A stretch of DNA of 64,000 nucleotides from Nitrosomonas sp. (GCA_031316255.1 JALDQW010000001.1:558001-622000), one strand, 5' to 3'. Positions 46,731-55,831 are shown, numbered from the stretch's first letter. Notes: generated from the letters alone by a model not told the origin. Made by a program: numbers and translations.

Positions 46731-46869
46731 AGCTTACTGCCAAACACCCTCTCGCTCAGCAATATCGTCCCCAAAATTGTTTTCTCAAATGAGGGGACTC
46801 TCGCAGCAATAACTATCTTTTACCCGCCTACACGTCAAAACACTTGATTTAACACCAAACAGAGAATTA

Positions 46870-47643
46870 CTACACGCCGTTTAAGTCATTCAAAAATATC
46901 TTGATACGTTCAGCGTTGGCACCCATATCGCTAATGCCGATACGCGAAACGGAACGCATGTCAACGATTGATTTGCCTTCCCTGGAAGAGATGCGAATCA
47001 CAACATCATCCTTAAAACCCATAAACCGGGTCGTGTCGGTTGCTTCGATAATGCCATTCTCCGCTGTAGCGGCAACAATTTCCCAGCCGCGTTCCTTGGC
47101 GAGCGCGACGGCATTCTCAAAAACCTGGGCCGGATCCTTATCAATGATTAACGGGCCAAGGTCTGGATATCCAATCTGCTGAAGTTCGGCAAGCTGAACC
47201 GGTGTTTTCCGATCAAGCGGGTTGTGGTCCGCTGTGCGCACCGCAGCAATCGCATTGAAAGCCGGCGGATTCTGCAGATCGGTCGTGATATCATGAATGC
47301 GCGGGACACTATATCCAGCCTGGATGGTCTGAAAAACAGGCGCCACAACGGCAAGGCCCAGTATTAATCCTGTGATTGCCAAGAGTGCGCCGGTCACTTT
47401 AGTCTCAACTGCTGAAATTATAGCGAGAATGCTCACAATGGCTGATAACACAGCCATCATACCAAGCGCTGCTCCGCCGATCAGGATAACCAGTGCCACT
47501 TGGTAATTTAAAATCCCAAATCGAAATCCCAGAACAGCCAACGCTGCGAGTGTTGCGGATATACACGCATGTTTGAAACTCCAGCGCGCAAACTCCGAAC
47601 GCTCCTTCTTTTTTTCTTTCATCTTTGTTGTTGCCTTGCTCAA
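46870..47643 (-). CDS. DUF1499-domain membrane protein
   Basis: A 257-residue protein. A basic start is followed by three membrane helices (about 28-118) and then a soluble DUF1499-like domain: DITTDLQNPPAFNAI, PLIIDKDPAQVFENAVALAKERGWEIVA, GIIEATDTTRFMGFKDDVVIRI and VDMRSVSRIGISDMGANAERI. The same fold is widespread, often next to stress or lipid genes, but its role is undefined. No operon partner is seen. Confidence 0.8.
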   Translation of the reverse strand: MSKATTKMKEKKKERSEFARWSFKHACISATLAALAVLGFRFGILNYQVALVILIGGAALGMMAVLSAIVSILAIISAVETKVTGALLAITGLILGLAVVAPVFQTIQAGYSVPRIHDITTDLQNPPAFNAIAAVRTADHNPLDRKTPVQLAELQQIGYPDLGPLIIDKDPAQVFENAVALAKERGWEIVAATAENGIIEATDTTRFMGFKDDVVIRISSREGKSIVDMRSVSRIGISDMGANAERIKIFLNDLNGV

Positions 47644-48181
47644 TGAGGATCACACAATAAGCGCCAGGCTTTGCATAGCTGCAACGCATAAACCCGACCG
47701 TTTATGAAACATCATATCATCCATTATCTCGGGAAAACAATCGACCTTCTGATATGTGAAAATAAGCAAATTGATACCCCTAAAATCAGGATGAAGACTA
47801 CACCTTTAAGTTCATGATAAATTTCTACGCTCGAAAAAAGAATAAACAGCTCCTGGAAAACGTGTTATCCGTACAAGCCGTAAACTGCACACATCAAAAA
47901 CATCCATGGGATCAAATAAAGCACATAAGCCAGTTCTGCCACTGGAACTGAGTGCCACCCAGTCCTTCAAGAATGGCAGCAATTCAGAAAAAAAATGCCT
48001 ATAAACCAAAACAGTTTATAGGCATAAAGAGAGTAAGTTGATTTACACTTACTTGAGGGAATTAGTAGTTAATGATCGGCTGGTTTTTCTATCACTGTGA
48101 TTGAGATGGAACCCACCGTTATCGACAATAAGAATCGGTAATTAATCGAAGAAATGCCGATTGCTTCACTAACATTACCAA
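47644..48181. other. Intergenic region with a strong terminator
   Basis: About 540 bases. Apart from the terminator at 47995-48025 I see no gene. A 65-codon minus-strand frame at 47812-48009 overlaps the terminator and has no coding character. Confidence 0.45.
47995..48025 (-). terminator. Rho-independent terminator of the RTX-like gene
   Basis: Perfect 12-base arms ATGCCTATAAAC and GTTTATAGGCAT with a 7-base loop. On the minus strand the stem is followed by eight T. It lies about 155 bases past the stop of the gene at 48182-48922. Confidence 0.8.
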
Positions 48182-48922
48182 TTAACTTAAGACGCTGACA
48201 TCATCCCAGCTGATCTCGCCCGGTTGCACGCCAACCAGAGTAATCGATACATCCGAACCAAAATTGATAATAAAGTTGCCACCGTCATGATGCACGTGAG
48301 AAACATAACTTGCCAAATGTTCTTTTGATTGCAACCCGAGGCCGGTATCAAATACCAGCAAATCTCCTTGTTGAGCACTGAAGTCATCAATATGTAAATG
48401 CCCCGCTTCACGGAAAATAAAATCATCTGCGCCGTGCCCGCCATGGGAATGCTCTCCACTGCGGACAGCAATTAAATCATCACCATCCGTATAATTAAAA
48501 CTTATCGTATCGGTAATTTTAGGAACAATGCCATTTGACGATGAGCTGGGCGAAACTTCCCATTGCTCGGACACCCGAAAATAGATGCCGTCATCATTTG
48601 CATCGGAGTAACGTGTAATTTCAGTACCGAATGGCTTGGTCTCAGTACGAATGACATCATTACCATCCACTGTATAGTTTTTTCTGCCATTATCATCAAG
48701 CGATTTGGGTTTTAATGAACCGTCTTTTAATTCGTAAACAGCCGTTACCTGACCATCAGTGATATCAAATTTAAACGCTTTGTGGTTACCAGAAAAACTG
48801 TCATCACTGAAGCCAGAACTGCTGTCGTCATTGCGGCTTCTACCGTTATCGTCGTTAATGTCATGGAAGATTCCATCATCATCGCTGTGGCGACCGCCAT
48901 TGTCATCAGAACGTGAATTCAT
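48182..48922 (-). CDS. RTX-like exoprotein with type I secretion-type C-terminus
   Basis: A 246-residue protein without a signal peptide. The first 50 residues are an Asp/Asn/Ser-rich stretch (SDDNGGRHSDDDG...). The middle has YTDGDDLIAVRSGEHSHGGHGADDFIF, a short nonapeptide-like Ca-binding patch. The end FREAGHLHIDDFSAQQGDLLVFDTG...NIPF-like beta tail and final ISWDDVSVLS resemble the C-terminal signals of type I-secreted Ca-binding proteins. Many His residues (HSHGGHG, HVHHDGG) suggest metal binding. No cognate ABC/MFP exporter is nearby. A terminator follows; an operator-like pair precedes. Confidence 0.65.
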   Translation of the reverse strand: MNSRSDDNGGRHSDDDGIFHDINDDNGRSRNDDSSSGFSDDSFSGNHKAFKFDITDGQVTAVYELKDGSLKPKSLDDNGRKNYTVDGNDVIRTETKPFGTEITRYSDANDDGIYFRVSEQWEVSPSSSSNGIVPKITDTISFNYTDGDDLIAVRSGEHSHGGHGADDFIFREAGHLHIDDFSAQQGDLLVFDTGLGLQSKEHLASYVSHVHHDGGNFIINFGSDVSITLVGVQPGEISWDDVSVLS

Positions 48923-49656
48923 TTTATTTCTCCTAACAGTAAGTTAATTTAGCTAACAAGCAAAGTACGCATCGGCCTGTCTTATATTTTTGAATCAACT
49001 TCAATTAAATCGCGTTGTGTCAGTAACTGGTTCAACCCAGGAAGAAAAGTCCAATCAGAAATGACATGAAACAAAAAATTATTTGTTTCTTAATAACAAG
49101 AATACTTTGCAGTAATCTTAAAGCTATTATATGTGTGTAATTTTCACACGTCAATATATTTGTGTAAAAAATTTACACGTATTTTGAATTTTGTTGTTGT
49201 AGCATTAAAACTTTGAACAAGACAAATAGGACACTAGCAACGCAAATCAATGGAATTCTGAAGTTCAACAACACAGCGCTCAGTCAGAAATAAAAGCAAT
49301 GAGGACGAAACTTATGCCATCCGGGATAAATGCAGAAGCCGAACATCAACTTATCATTGGTTTCTAGACAAAATAGTGCAATAACGGTGTGATCGTTTTC
49401 GGATGGCAGGTATTTTTTCGTCACATTACGTGATCGAAAATTAACCTTATTGATCGAATTTTTTAACTTTTGTGCGAGACTGTATTCCTGATTTGCGCTA
49501 ACGCTATCCGGCCATTTGCTACCAACAACAATCTTTAACAGATTTCACATACAACGTGAATATACTCACATCATTTTTAATTGACTTCCTGAATAATAAT
49601 CAGAGAGTAATTTTTATTTTTCACACTGTGCGAATATTTTTTTAGGAGTAATAATC
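48923..49656. other. Long AT-rich intergenic region with operator-like repeats
   Basis: About 730 bases between divergent genes, no gene-like frame. It contains the tandem palindromes at 49134-49180 and near-repeats TGATCGAAAATT and TGATCGAATTTT around 49430-49462. AGGAG stands before the ATG at 49657. Confidence 0.5.
49134..49180. promoter_or_regulatory. Tandem operator-like palindromes
   Basis: Two related units, TGTGTAATTTTCACACGT (49134-49151) and TGTGTAAAAAATTTACACGT (49161-49180), repeated about 28 bases apart. Each is an inverted repeat (GTGTAAA/TTTACAC in the second). The spacing is close to three helical turns minus a little. A dimeric regulator site upstream of the RTX-like gene is inferred. 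Confidence 0.5.
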
Positions 49657-50007
49657 ATGTCAATAATTCAGAATGTTGCTGGCAGTTTATTAGTAAAGTC
49701 TTTAACGGATACAAGTTTGAGAGACGCCTACTGGGATTTGATGTACATCTATAAATTTGGTTTGCCAGAAATACCGGTGCCGGAAATTAAAGGACCATTT
49801 CCGCCCGAACCACAACCTGATCCGTCACCGATCGAATTGTCCGTACCGAATTCCTTATTAAAGCACGACCCAGATCCACAGCCTGCAGTTTTTGGTGATC
49901 CCGACCCTCAACCCAATATTAGTCTCGTTGAAAACGAGTTATTCGATAATTTCAGTCAGGATGTGCAGTTAATCGGTTTAATCAATACCATCGACTTTAT
50001 TGGTTAA
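49657..50007 (+). CDS. Small proline-rich hypothetical protein
   Basis: A 116-residue protein with no signal peptide. Residues 1-35 are helical and mildly amphipathic (IIQNVAGSLLVKSLTDTS...YWDLMYIYKFG). Residues about 37-90 are Pro-rich with acidic repeats (PEPQPDPSP, HDPDPQP, GDPDPQP). The end is acidic then hydrophobic (DVQLIGLINTIDFIG). A strong AGGAG lies eight bases before the ATG, and the gene has its own promoter region, so it is likely expressed. I recognise no family. Secretion or a disordered scaffold are guesses. Confidence 0.6.
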   Translation: MSIIQNVAGSLLVKSLTDTSLRDAYWDLMYIYKFGLPEIPVPEIKGPFPPEPQPDPSPIELSVPNSLLKHDPDPQPAVFGDPDPQPNISLVENELFDNFSQDVQLIGLINTIDFIG

Positions 50008-50068
50008 TGTTTTCGGAACAAATATTGCTGCGTTAACCGCCAGTTTTTATGATGCAGCAACGCTCCTT

Positions 50069-50088
50069 GTTCATAAAAAAATATGAAC
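50069..50088 (+). terminator. Small hairpin after the proline-rich gene
   Basis: Arms GTTCATA and TATGAAC (7 bases) around an A-run, about 60 bases after the stop. Plausible weak terminator. Confidence 0.35.
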
Positions 50089-50090
50089 AG

Positions 50091-50156
50091 GGGCTTAGGG
50101 GCTGTTCTCAATGAGTGAACTGAAATAATTCGCTCATTGGGAACAGCGCCAAGCCC
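50091..50156. repeat. Long near-perfect inverted repeat
   Basis: Arms of about 28 bases: GGGCTT-A-GGGGCTGTTCTCA... at 50091-50119 pairs with 50129-50156 (...GGGAACAGCGCCAAGCCC), with three mismatches and one bulge, and a nine-base loop. No gene is inside. It could be a terminator, an RNA structure or a short mobile repeat. Confidence 0.6.
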
Positions 50157-50330
50157 AAATGCGGCCGGGCCTATGAAGTTGGCCACTTTTGTTTATTAAA
50201 TTTTACAACTTAACTTTTAGCCAGAAAAACACGGAAGCCTGAGACAGGTTTCCCCCCCGTCATTCAACAAAGCAAACTTGCTGATCACATTTTTTGCGAA
50301 CAAACAGCAACGTTAACCCTGCCATTCTGA

Positions 50331-50498
50331 TTGGCAGTTATCTATTCAGCCTGGTCGGCGTGTTATAATCCGGTCGGTCAGTGGAAACAACCTTGGGAAA
50401 AATTAATCTTTTATTCCGTGTTTTTTCTGACTGCAGTGGTGTTGAGCAGGGCGTTTAGAAACTTTATGCTTGCCGCTACGGCGATAGAAACAGGTTAA
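50331..50498 (+). pseudogene. Possible 3' remnant of a membrane protein gene
   Basis: Fifty-five codons from a TTG at 50331, directly after an in-frame stop. They read LAVIYSAWSACYNPVGQWKQ, then PWEKLIFYSVFFLTAVVLSR and end ATAIETG. It looks like the last membrane helix and tail of a larger protein. No ribosome site. It lies just ahead of the nitrosocyanin gene, about 140 bases away. Confidence 0.35.
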
Positions 50499-50636
50499 AA
50501 TGCTCATTTACGATGCAAAACTCCGCTTCGTTACCCGTTTTTACCTTGTACCGGCTGTCTCAAAACGTTTCTCAACCATCTGGCAGATACAATTGACATT
50601 AATTCTATGCAACTGTTTTTTTAAAGGAAAAGATAC

Positions 50637-51050
50637 ATGAAAATAACAAAATTGCTGAGTATTGGCTTAGTTGCAGGTTTGTTACTTGCTACCGGTGCCG
50701 TTCAGGCGGACGTGAAAAACTTTAAAGTTGTCATCAACGCTTATGACACCACTATTCCTGAATTGAATATTGAAGGCGTGACGGTAAAAGATATTCGTGC
50801 ATTTAATGTTCTGAACGAACCGGAAACGATTGCGGTACACAAAGGCGCTAAAGTAAAAATCGTTGTGGAAAACAAATCGCCAATCAGCGAAGGCTTTGCA
50901 ATCGATGAATACGGTATTCAGGAAGTCATCAAAGCGGGCGAAACCAAAACCATTTCATTAGTTGCCGATAAAGCCGGCGCTTTCACCATTTGGTGTCAAC
51001 TGCACCCGAAAAACATTCATCTGCCCGGCACATTGAATGTAATTGAATAA
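50637..51050 (+). CDS. ncyA: Nitrosocyanin (red copper protein)
   Basis: A 137-residue secreted cupredoxin with a signal peptide ending at AVQA. Copper ligands of the N. europaea protein are Glu60, Cys95, His98 and His103. Here the matching residues are E85, C120, H123 and H128, an exact offset of 25 from signal removal. The segment [19 protein letters not shown] is almost diagnostic. It is found essentially in ammonia-oxidizing bacteria; its role in ammonia oxidation is still debated. A strong AAAGGAAAAG precedes the ATG, and a clean terminator follows, so it is a single-gene transcript. Confidence 0.97.
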   Translation: MKITKLLSIGLVAGLLLATGAVQADVKNFKVVINAYDTTIPELNIEGVTVKDIRAFNVLNEPETIAVHKGAKVKIVVENKSPISEGFAIDEYGIQEVIKAGETKTISLVADKAGAFTIWCQLHPKNIHLPGTLNVIE

Positions 51051-51105
51051 GAGATTCCAGAATCTCAAAATTCTACCGAATAAAAAGTCTTTAAATGGTT
51101 GATCA

Positions 51106-51127
51106 TGGCCGGATAGATATCCGGCCA
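51106..51127 (+). terminator. Rho-independent terminator of nitrosocyanin
   Basis: Arms TGGCCGGAT and ATCCGGCCA with a 4-base loop, followed by TTTTATTG, about 55 bases after the stop. Confidence 0.85.
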
Positions 51128-51543
51128 TTTTATTGTAGGCAAAGCAATTGATATACAGTATTCTGAACACACACGAATTGTGGCATTGATCACACCCTAC
51201 CAGACTTGATGATAGCCGTTGCCCGGCAGTTGAAACAACATTTCCTCAAGATACGCATTGAACAATTAGTTAGTCCTGCAGTTACTATTGAATAGTCAGT
51301 GCGCGCTTGAATAAATTGCTTTTATACCCATCTTATAAACAATATACGCAAAAAATTATTGTTTTTGTCTATATGCAGCCCTTTCAATCAAATTATAATT
51401 CTTACTTGACTTAAATAATTGGCTTGCGACCGTATCAGTGATAATTTTTCAGCAGGCAACTATCTTTTCAATACTGGATTTCTAAAAACTAATCGTTGTC
51501 TATAATTATCTGAATATTCAATCCCTTTTGACTCGATATTACC
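51128..51543. other. Intergenic region
   Basis: About 415 AT-rich bases after the nitrosocyanin terminator and before the GTG start of the nuclease-family gene. No gene or clear operator is seen. Confidence 0.4.
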
Positions 51544-52296
51544 GTGTTTAACAAATTACATATTGCCACCTACAATATCCATAAAGGTTTTTCCAGTTTC
51601 AATCAGCGTTTGATTGTTCATGAGCAACGCGATTGTTTACGCAACCTTAACGCAGATATTGTATTCCTCCAGGAAGTGGTCGGACATCACACCAAACATG
51701 CAAAGCGTTTTTCTGACTGGCCGGACGGCAGTCAACACGAATTTTTTGCCGACTCAGTCTGGCCAGAATCAGTCTATGGAAAAAATGCGGTGTACAAATA
51801 CGGGCACCATGGCAATGCCGTACTGAGCCGCTACCCGATTGTTTCATGGGAAAATGAAGATATTTCCGCGCATCGCTTTGAAAGCCGCGGCCTGCTCCAT
51901 TGCGAAATCAGCATACCCGAATGGGATGAGAATCTGCATTGTATGTGCGTTCATCTGGGATTATTCAAAAAAGGCAGACACATTCAGCTGAAGGCGCTAA
52001 AGAAACGCATCAATAACCTTGTTCCCCCGCATGCACCATTGATAATTGCCGGGGACTTTAATGACTGGGGTGAAATGACAGGCCCCATGTTGACAAACGC
52101 ACTCGACCTGACAGAAGTTTTTGAATTTACAAATGGCAGGGTTGCACGCAGTTTTCCGTCCGCATTACCCATACTGCGGCTTGACCGCATTTATGTCCGT
52201 GGATTTCACATAGAAGATACTTGCGTTCATCATGGTTATCCCTGGTCAAGAACTTCAGATCACGCCGCATTATCGACCAATGTCATTCGCAGATGA
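51544..52296 (+). CDS. Endonuclease/exonuclease/phosphatase family protein
   Basis: A 250-residue metal-dependent hydrolase fold. Motifs: ATYNIHKGFSSFNQR, DIVFLQEV (catalytic Glu), HGNAVLSRYPI, IIAGDFNDWGE and RLDRIYVRG with SDHAALS at the end. The start is GTG; no strong ribosome site. It is coupled to the cardiolipin synthase gene (ATGA overlap), a common arrangement of ybhP-clsB, suggesting a lipid-related role. Confidence 0.88.
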   Translation: MFNKLHIATYNIHKGFSSFNQRLIVHEQRDCLRNLNADIVFLQEVVGHHTKHAKRFSDWPDGSQHEFFADSVWPESVYGKNAVYKYGHHGNAVLSRYPIVSWENEDISAHRFESRGLLHCEISIPEWDENLHCMCVHLGLFKKGRHIQLKALKKRINNLVPPHAPLIIAGDFNDWGEMTGPMLTNALDLTEVFEFTNGRVARSFPSALPILRLDRIYVRGFHIEDTCVHHGYPWSRTSDHAALSTNVIRR

Positions 52297-53477
52297 AGCA
52301 AACCGATTATACGGATGGAAATAAAATCAGGCTCTTGCACAATGGCAGTGAATATTTCCCTGTACTGGAACAGGCCATTGATTCCGCAAAGCTTGAAATT
52401 TATTTTGAAACGTATATTTTTAAAGATGATCTAACCGGGCAAAAAATTGCTGCGGCACTAATCCGCGCTGCAAGAAAAGGCGTATCAGTGCATTTGCTCA
52501 TCGACGGATTCGGCTCCTACATGCTGCCGGAAAGCTTTATTCAAAACATGCTGAATGCTGGTGTCAGGGTACTGGTTTATCGTCGCGAAGTGCTTTTTTT
52601 TAAGCTACGCCGCTACCGGTTGCGCCGTATGCACAGAAAACTTGTGGTCATTGACGCACGTATTGCTTTTGTAGGCGGCATTAATATTGTTGACGACACT
52701 ATTCATCCGTATGAACTGGCACCACGGCTTGATTACGCTGTTTCAATTGAAGGACCGCTAGTGGAAAAAATCTATGCGGCAGCAAAACGCTTATGGTTCA
52801 TCGTTGCCTGGGCACGGTTTAAAAAACGCTGGGTCAGTAAAATATCTTTGCAGCTCGTTGGTGCGCATCAAGGCAACCAACGCGCCGGTTTCTTGATACG
52901 CGACAACCTCCGGCACCGGCATGCTATTGAACAAGCCTATCTCGACGCAATCAAAAATGCGCAAAATGAAATCATTATTGCGAACGCCTATTTTCTACCC
53001 GGCATACACTTCTGCAAGGCTTTGAATAAAGCAGCCCGCCGCGGTGTTAATGTAATACTTTTTCTACAGGGAAGAATTGAGTATCGCATACAACATTACG
53101 CAACACATGCGCTATATGGGAACTTGCTTGATGCAGGCATAAAAATTTACGAATACCACAAGAGTTTTCTACATGCCAAAGTCGCAGTCATAGATCGATA
53201 TTGGGCAACTGTAGGTTCGTCTAATATCGATCCCTTCAGTTTGATGCCGGCGCGTGAAGCAAATGTGGTGATACAGGACAAGATTTTTGCCAATCAGTTA
53301 AGAACAAGCCTAAAACAGGCCATGGCAAGAGAGTCCTGTTTGGTGGATCGCACCAACTGGCGATCAAGATCCATGTTGTATCATGCCATCAATTGGTTCA
53401 GTTACGCTATCATTTATTATGCTCAAAGCTTGCTAGGGTATGGGCAAACAAAAATCAGCAAAAACGAAACTGCATAA
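52293..53477 (+). CDS. clsB: Cardiolipin synthase B
   Basis: A 394-residue phospholipase-D-type enzyme. The two HKD motifs are HRKLVVIDARIAFVGG (H114, K116, D121) and HAKVAVIDRYWATVGSSNID. It makes cardiolipin from phosphatidylglycerol or related donors at the inner membrane. I use the ATG at 52293, which overlaps the previous stop; the frame extends to 52221 inside that gene. The gene ybhP-like neighbour supports ClsB rather than ClsA. Confidence 0.92.
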   Translation: MKQTDYTDGNKIRLLHNGSEYFPVLEQAIDSAKLEIYFETYIFKDDLTGQKIAAALIRAARKGVSVHLLIDGFGSYMLPESFIQNMLNAGVRVLVYRREVLFFKLRRYRLRRMHRKLVVIDARIAFVGGINIVDDTIHPYELAPRLDYAVSIEGPLVEKIYAAAKRLWFIVAWARFKKRWVSKISLQLVGAHQGNQRAGFLIRDNLRHRHAIEQAYLDAIKNAQNEIIIANAYFLPGIHFCKALNKAARRGVNVILFLQGRIEYRIQHYATHALYGNLLDAGIKIYEYHKSFLHAKVAVIDRYWATVGSSNIDPFSLMPAREANVVIQDKIFANQLRTSLKQAMARESCLVDRTNWRSRSMLYHAINWFSYAIIYYAQSLLGYGQTKISKNETA

Positions 53478-53480
53478 AAA

Positions 53481-54482
53481 ATGGAACTGAGTACAGAAAG
53501 ACAGCCAGAACAAATAGCAAGAGCCGCTCAGATATTAAATACAGGCGGTGTCGTTGCTTTTCCAACCGAGACTGTATATGGCCTGGGTGCAGATGTCTCC
53601 AACGACGAAGCAATAAAAAAAATTTATGAAATTAAACAGCGTCCGGAAAATCACCCTTTGATCATCCATATAAGCAACATGGCGCAATTGGAATACTGGG
53701 CGCAAGATATACCCCTATCAGCACGGATACTAGCCGAGCATTTCTGGCCCGGGCCGTTAACATTAATTCTGAAACGCAGCAAACATATACCGGATAGCGT
53801 TACCGGCGGCCAAAATACCGTTGGCATCCGAATTCCCGCTCATCCTGTTGCGCTGGCATTGCTCGATGCACTCGGGCACAAAAAAGCGCTTGCAGCACCA
53901 TCGGCAAACCTTTATGGCAAAATCAGTCCCACTTCTGCAGCGCATGTATACACCGCATTACATGAAAAAGTGGATATGATACTGGATGGCGGCGCTTGCG
54001 AGGTTGGACTGGAAAGCACTATTCTGGGTTTTGACCAAGATACTGTCTCAGTACTCAGGCCAGGTGGAATACCGGTAACGGCAATTGAATCGGTCATCGA
54101 TAAACCGGTAGCACTGATAAAAAACCAGACACCGCAAACACGCGTATCCGGTTCATTACCGGCTCACTATGCACCTGCGACACCGCTTAAACTCTATCCT
54201 GCTGATACAATCTTACACGAGGCGCTAAAGCTTTCTAGACAAGGCGCCCGCTTGGTTGTTATCACATGGTCCGAGATTGCCTCACTCCCAGTGAAAGATT
54301 CAAATATTCAACATGTACGCATGCCTCAGGATCCCGTCAGTTACGGCAAAGATCTCTATGCAGTACTTCATCGCCATGATACTGGCGAATTCGCGTCTAT
54401 CCTAATGGAAACCCCACCGGAACTACCGGCATGGCTTGCGATCAGCGATCGTTTGCAACGCGCAAGTTATTCACACACTTAA
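53481..54482 (+). CDS. Threonylcarbamoyl-AMP synthase (Sua5 type)
   Basis: A 333-residue enzyme that makes threonylcarbamoyl-AMP for the t6A modification of tRNA. The YrdC-like core has GGVVAFPTETVYGLGADV, KQRPENHPLIIHI and AAPSANLYGKISPTSA. Residues about 215-333 are the extra Sua5 domain (SGSLPAHYAPATPLKLYP). It starts three bases after clsB. Confidence 0.94.
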   Translation: MELSTERQPEQIARAAQILNTGGVVAFPTETVYGLGADVSNDEAIKKIYEIKQRPENHPLIIHISNMAQLEYWAQDIPLSARILAEHFWPGPLTLILKRSKHIPDSVTGGQNTVGIRIPAHPVALALLDALGHKKALAAPSANLYGKISPTSAAHVYTALHEKVDMILDGGACEVGLESTILGFDQDTVSVLRPGGIPVTAIESVIDKPVALIKNQTPQTRVSGSLPAHYAPATPLKLYPADTILHEALKLSRQGARLVVITWSEIASLPVKDSNIQHVRMPQDPVSYGKDLYAVLHRHDTGEFASILMETPPELPAWLAISDRLQRASYSHT

Positions 54483-54494
54483 ACAACAAACACT

Positions 54495-55295
54495 ATGAAT
54501 ACAATAAACACCAACAACCCATTAAAGGCCGTGCTATTTGATGTTGATGGCACGCTGGCCGACACCGAACAGGATGGTCATCGACCCGCATTCAATGCAG
54601 CATTTAAAGATTTCGATTTATCCTGGGACTGGGACATCCCTTTGTACGGGGAACTATTACAAGTTACAGGTGGGAAAGAAAGAATCCGGTTTTACATCGA
54701 AAAATATATGCCGGAGGAACTCAATAGAAACAATCTGGATGAATGGATCGCAGATTTGCACAAAACCAAAACCCGTCACTTTAAAAGACTCATGGAACAA
54801 GGCGATATTCCATTGCGTCCAGGTGTTAAGCGCCTGATTCATGAACTTCGGGATAACAACATTAAAATTGCCATTGCAACCACCACCACACCGGAAAATG
54901 TTTCCTATCTGCTGCAATCCACACTGGGCAATAATGGTATTGAATTATTCGATGTCATTGGCGCCGGCGATATTGTTCCACAGAAAAAACCTGCACCGGA
55001 TATTTATTTCTGGGTTCTCGATCAACTGAAACTGGAACCTGCTCAGTGTATCGCAATCGAAGATTCCGACAATGGACTGCGCGCAGCTTGTTCAGCAGGT
55101 CTGCCAACGTTAGTTACCGTTAATGACTATACCTGTCAGCAGAATTTTGACGGCGCTGTTGCTGTATTGACCGATTTGGGCGAACCAGACCAGAATTTTG
55201 AACAAATTTCCAGTCCAAGTATTCATTTCGAAAAACAATGGATAGATGCAGCAGCTTTGCAAAAGCTTGCCAGTATGTCAGTAGCATGCAAATAG
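54495..55295 (+). CDS. HAD hydrolase, CbbY/phosphoglycolate phosphatase type
   Basis: A 266-residue HAD-superfamily phosphatase. Motif I is VLFDVDGTLADTEQDGHRPAFN (nucleophile Asp), motif II is IATTTTPEN, and motifs III/IV are QKKPAPDIY and IAIEDSDNGLRAACSAG. The length and cap fit the CbbY group (xylulose-1,5-bisphosphatase), often linked to Calvin cycle genes; none are adjacent here, so the substrate is open. Confidence 0.85.
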   Translation: MNTINTNNPLKAVLFDVDGTLADTEQDGHRPAFNAAFKDFDLSWDWDIPLYGELLQVTGGKERIRFYIEKYMPEELNRNNLDEWIADLHKTKTRHFKRLMEQGDIPLRPGVKRLIHELRDNNIKIAIATTTTPENVSYLLQSTLGNNGIELFDVIGAGDIVPQKKPAPDIYFWVLDQLKLEPAQCIAIEDSDNGLRAACSAGLPTLVTVNDYTCQQNFDGAVAVLTDLGEPDQNFEQISSPSIHFEKQWIDAAALQKLASMSVACK

Positions 55296-55405
55296 CCGGT
55301 TATAAAACCACGCGTGAGATATGGAATGCCTGAGGGATGCTTGTAGCTTAAGCCCTGGGTCGCGCCAGAGCATCTTGGTCGCTTTTAATCCCTGTGAATA
55401 ACAGT

Positions 55406-55831
55406 TTATTTTGCCATCTGTTTTTCACGAATTTCATCGAGTGTTTTGCAATCAATGCACAATGTCGCAGTCGGACGAGCTTCAAGACGTTTTAATCCAA
55501 TCTCGATACCACAACTTTCGCAATAACCATATTCCCTCGAATCTATCTTGGCGATGATTTCATCAATTTTCTTGATGAGTTTGCGTTCACGATCGCGGTT
55601 ACGTAATTCGAGCGTCATATCGGATTCCTGACTCGCACGGTCATTGGGATCGGCAAAAACCGTCGCTTCATCCTGCATCGTATGCACAGCTCGATCTATA
55701 TCCTGGCTCAATTCAATTTTCATACTCTCCAGTATCTTGCGAAAATGCGCAAGTTGTGCAGGGCTCATATAGTCCTCACCCTCATTTGGTTCATAGGGAG
55801 TAGCATTCTTATTCTGTAGCTCTTGCGGCAT
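55406..55831 (-). CDS. dksA: RNA polymerase-binding transcription factor DksA
   Basis: A 141-residue ppGpp co-factor that binds in the secondary channel of RNA polymerase. The coiled-coil tip DPNDRASQESD carries the key DxxDxA (D61, D64, A66). The zinc finger has C104, C107, C125 and C128. Standard length. Transcribed opposite to its neighbours. Confidence 0.95.
   Translation of the reverse strand: MPQELQNKNATPYEPNEGEDYMSPAQLAHFRKILESMKIELSQDIDRAVHTMQDEATVFADPNDRASQESDMTLELRNRDRERKLIKKIDEIIAKIDSREYGYCESCGIEIGLKRLEARPTATLCIDCKTLDEIREKQMAK

Noticed and set aside
47812..48009. 65-codon minus-strand frame
   Set aside because: It overlaps the strong terminator at 47995-48025 and has no coding character.
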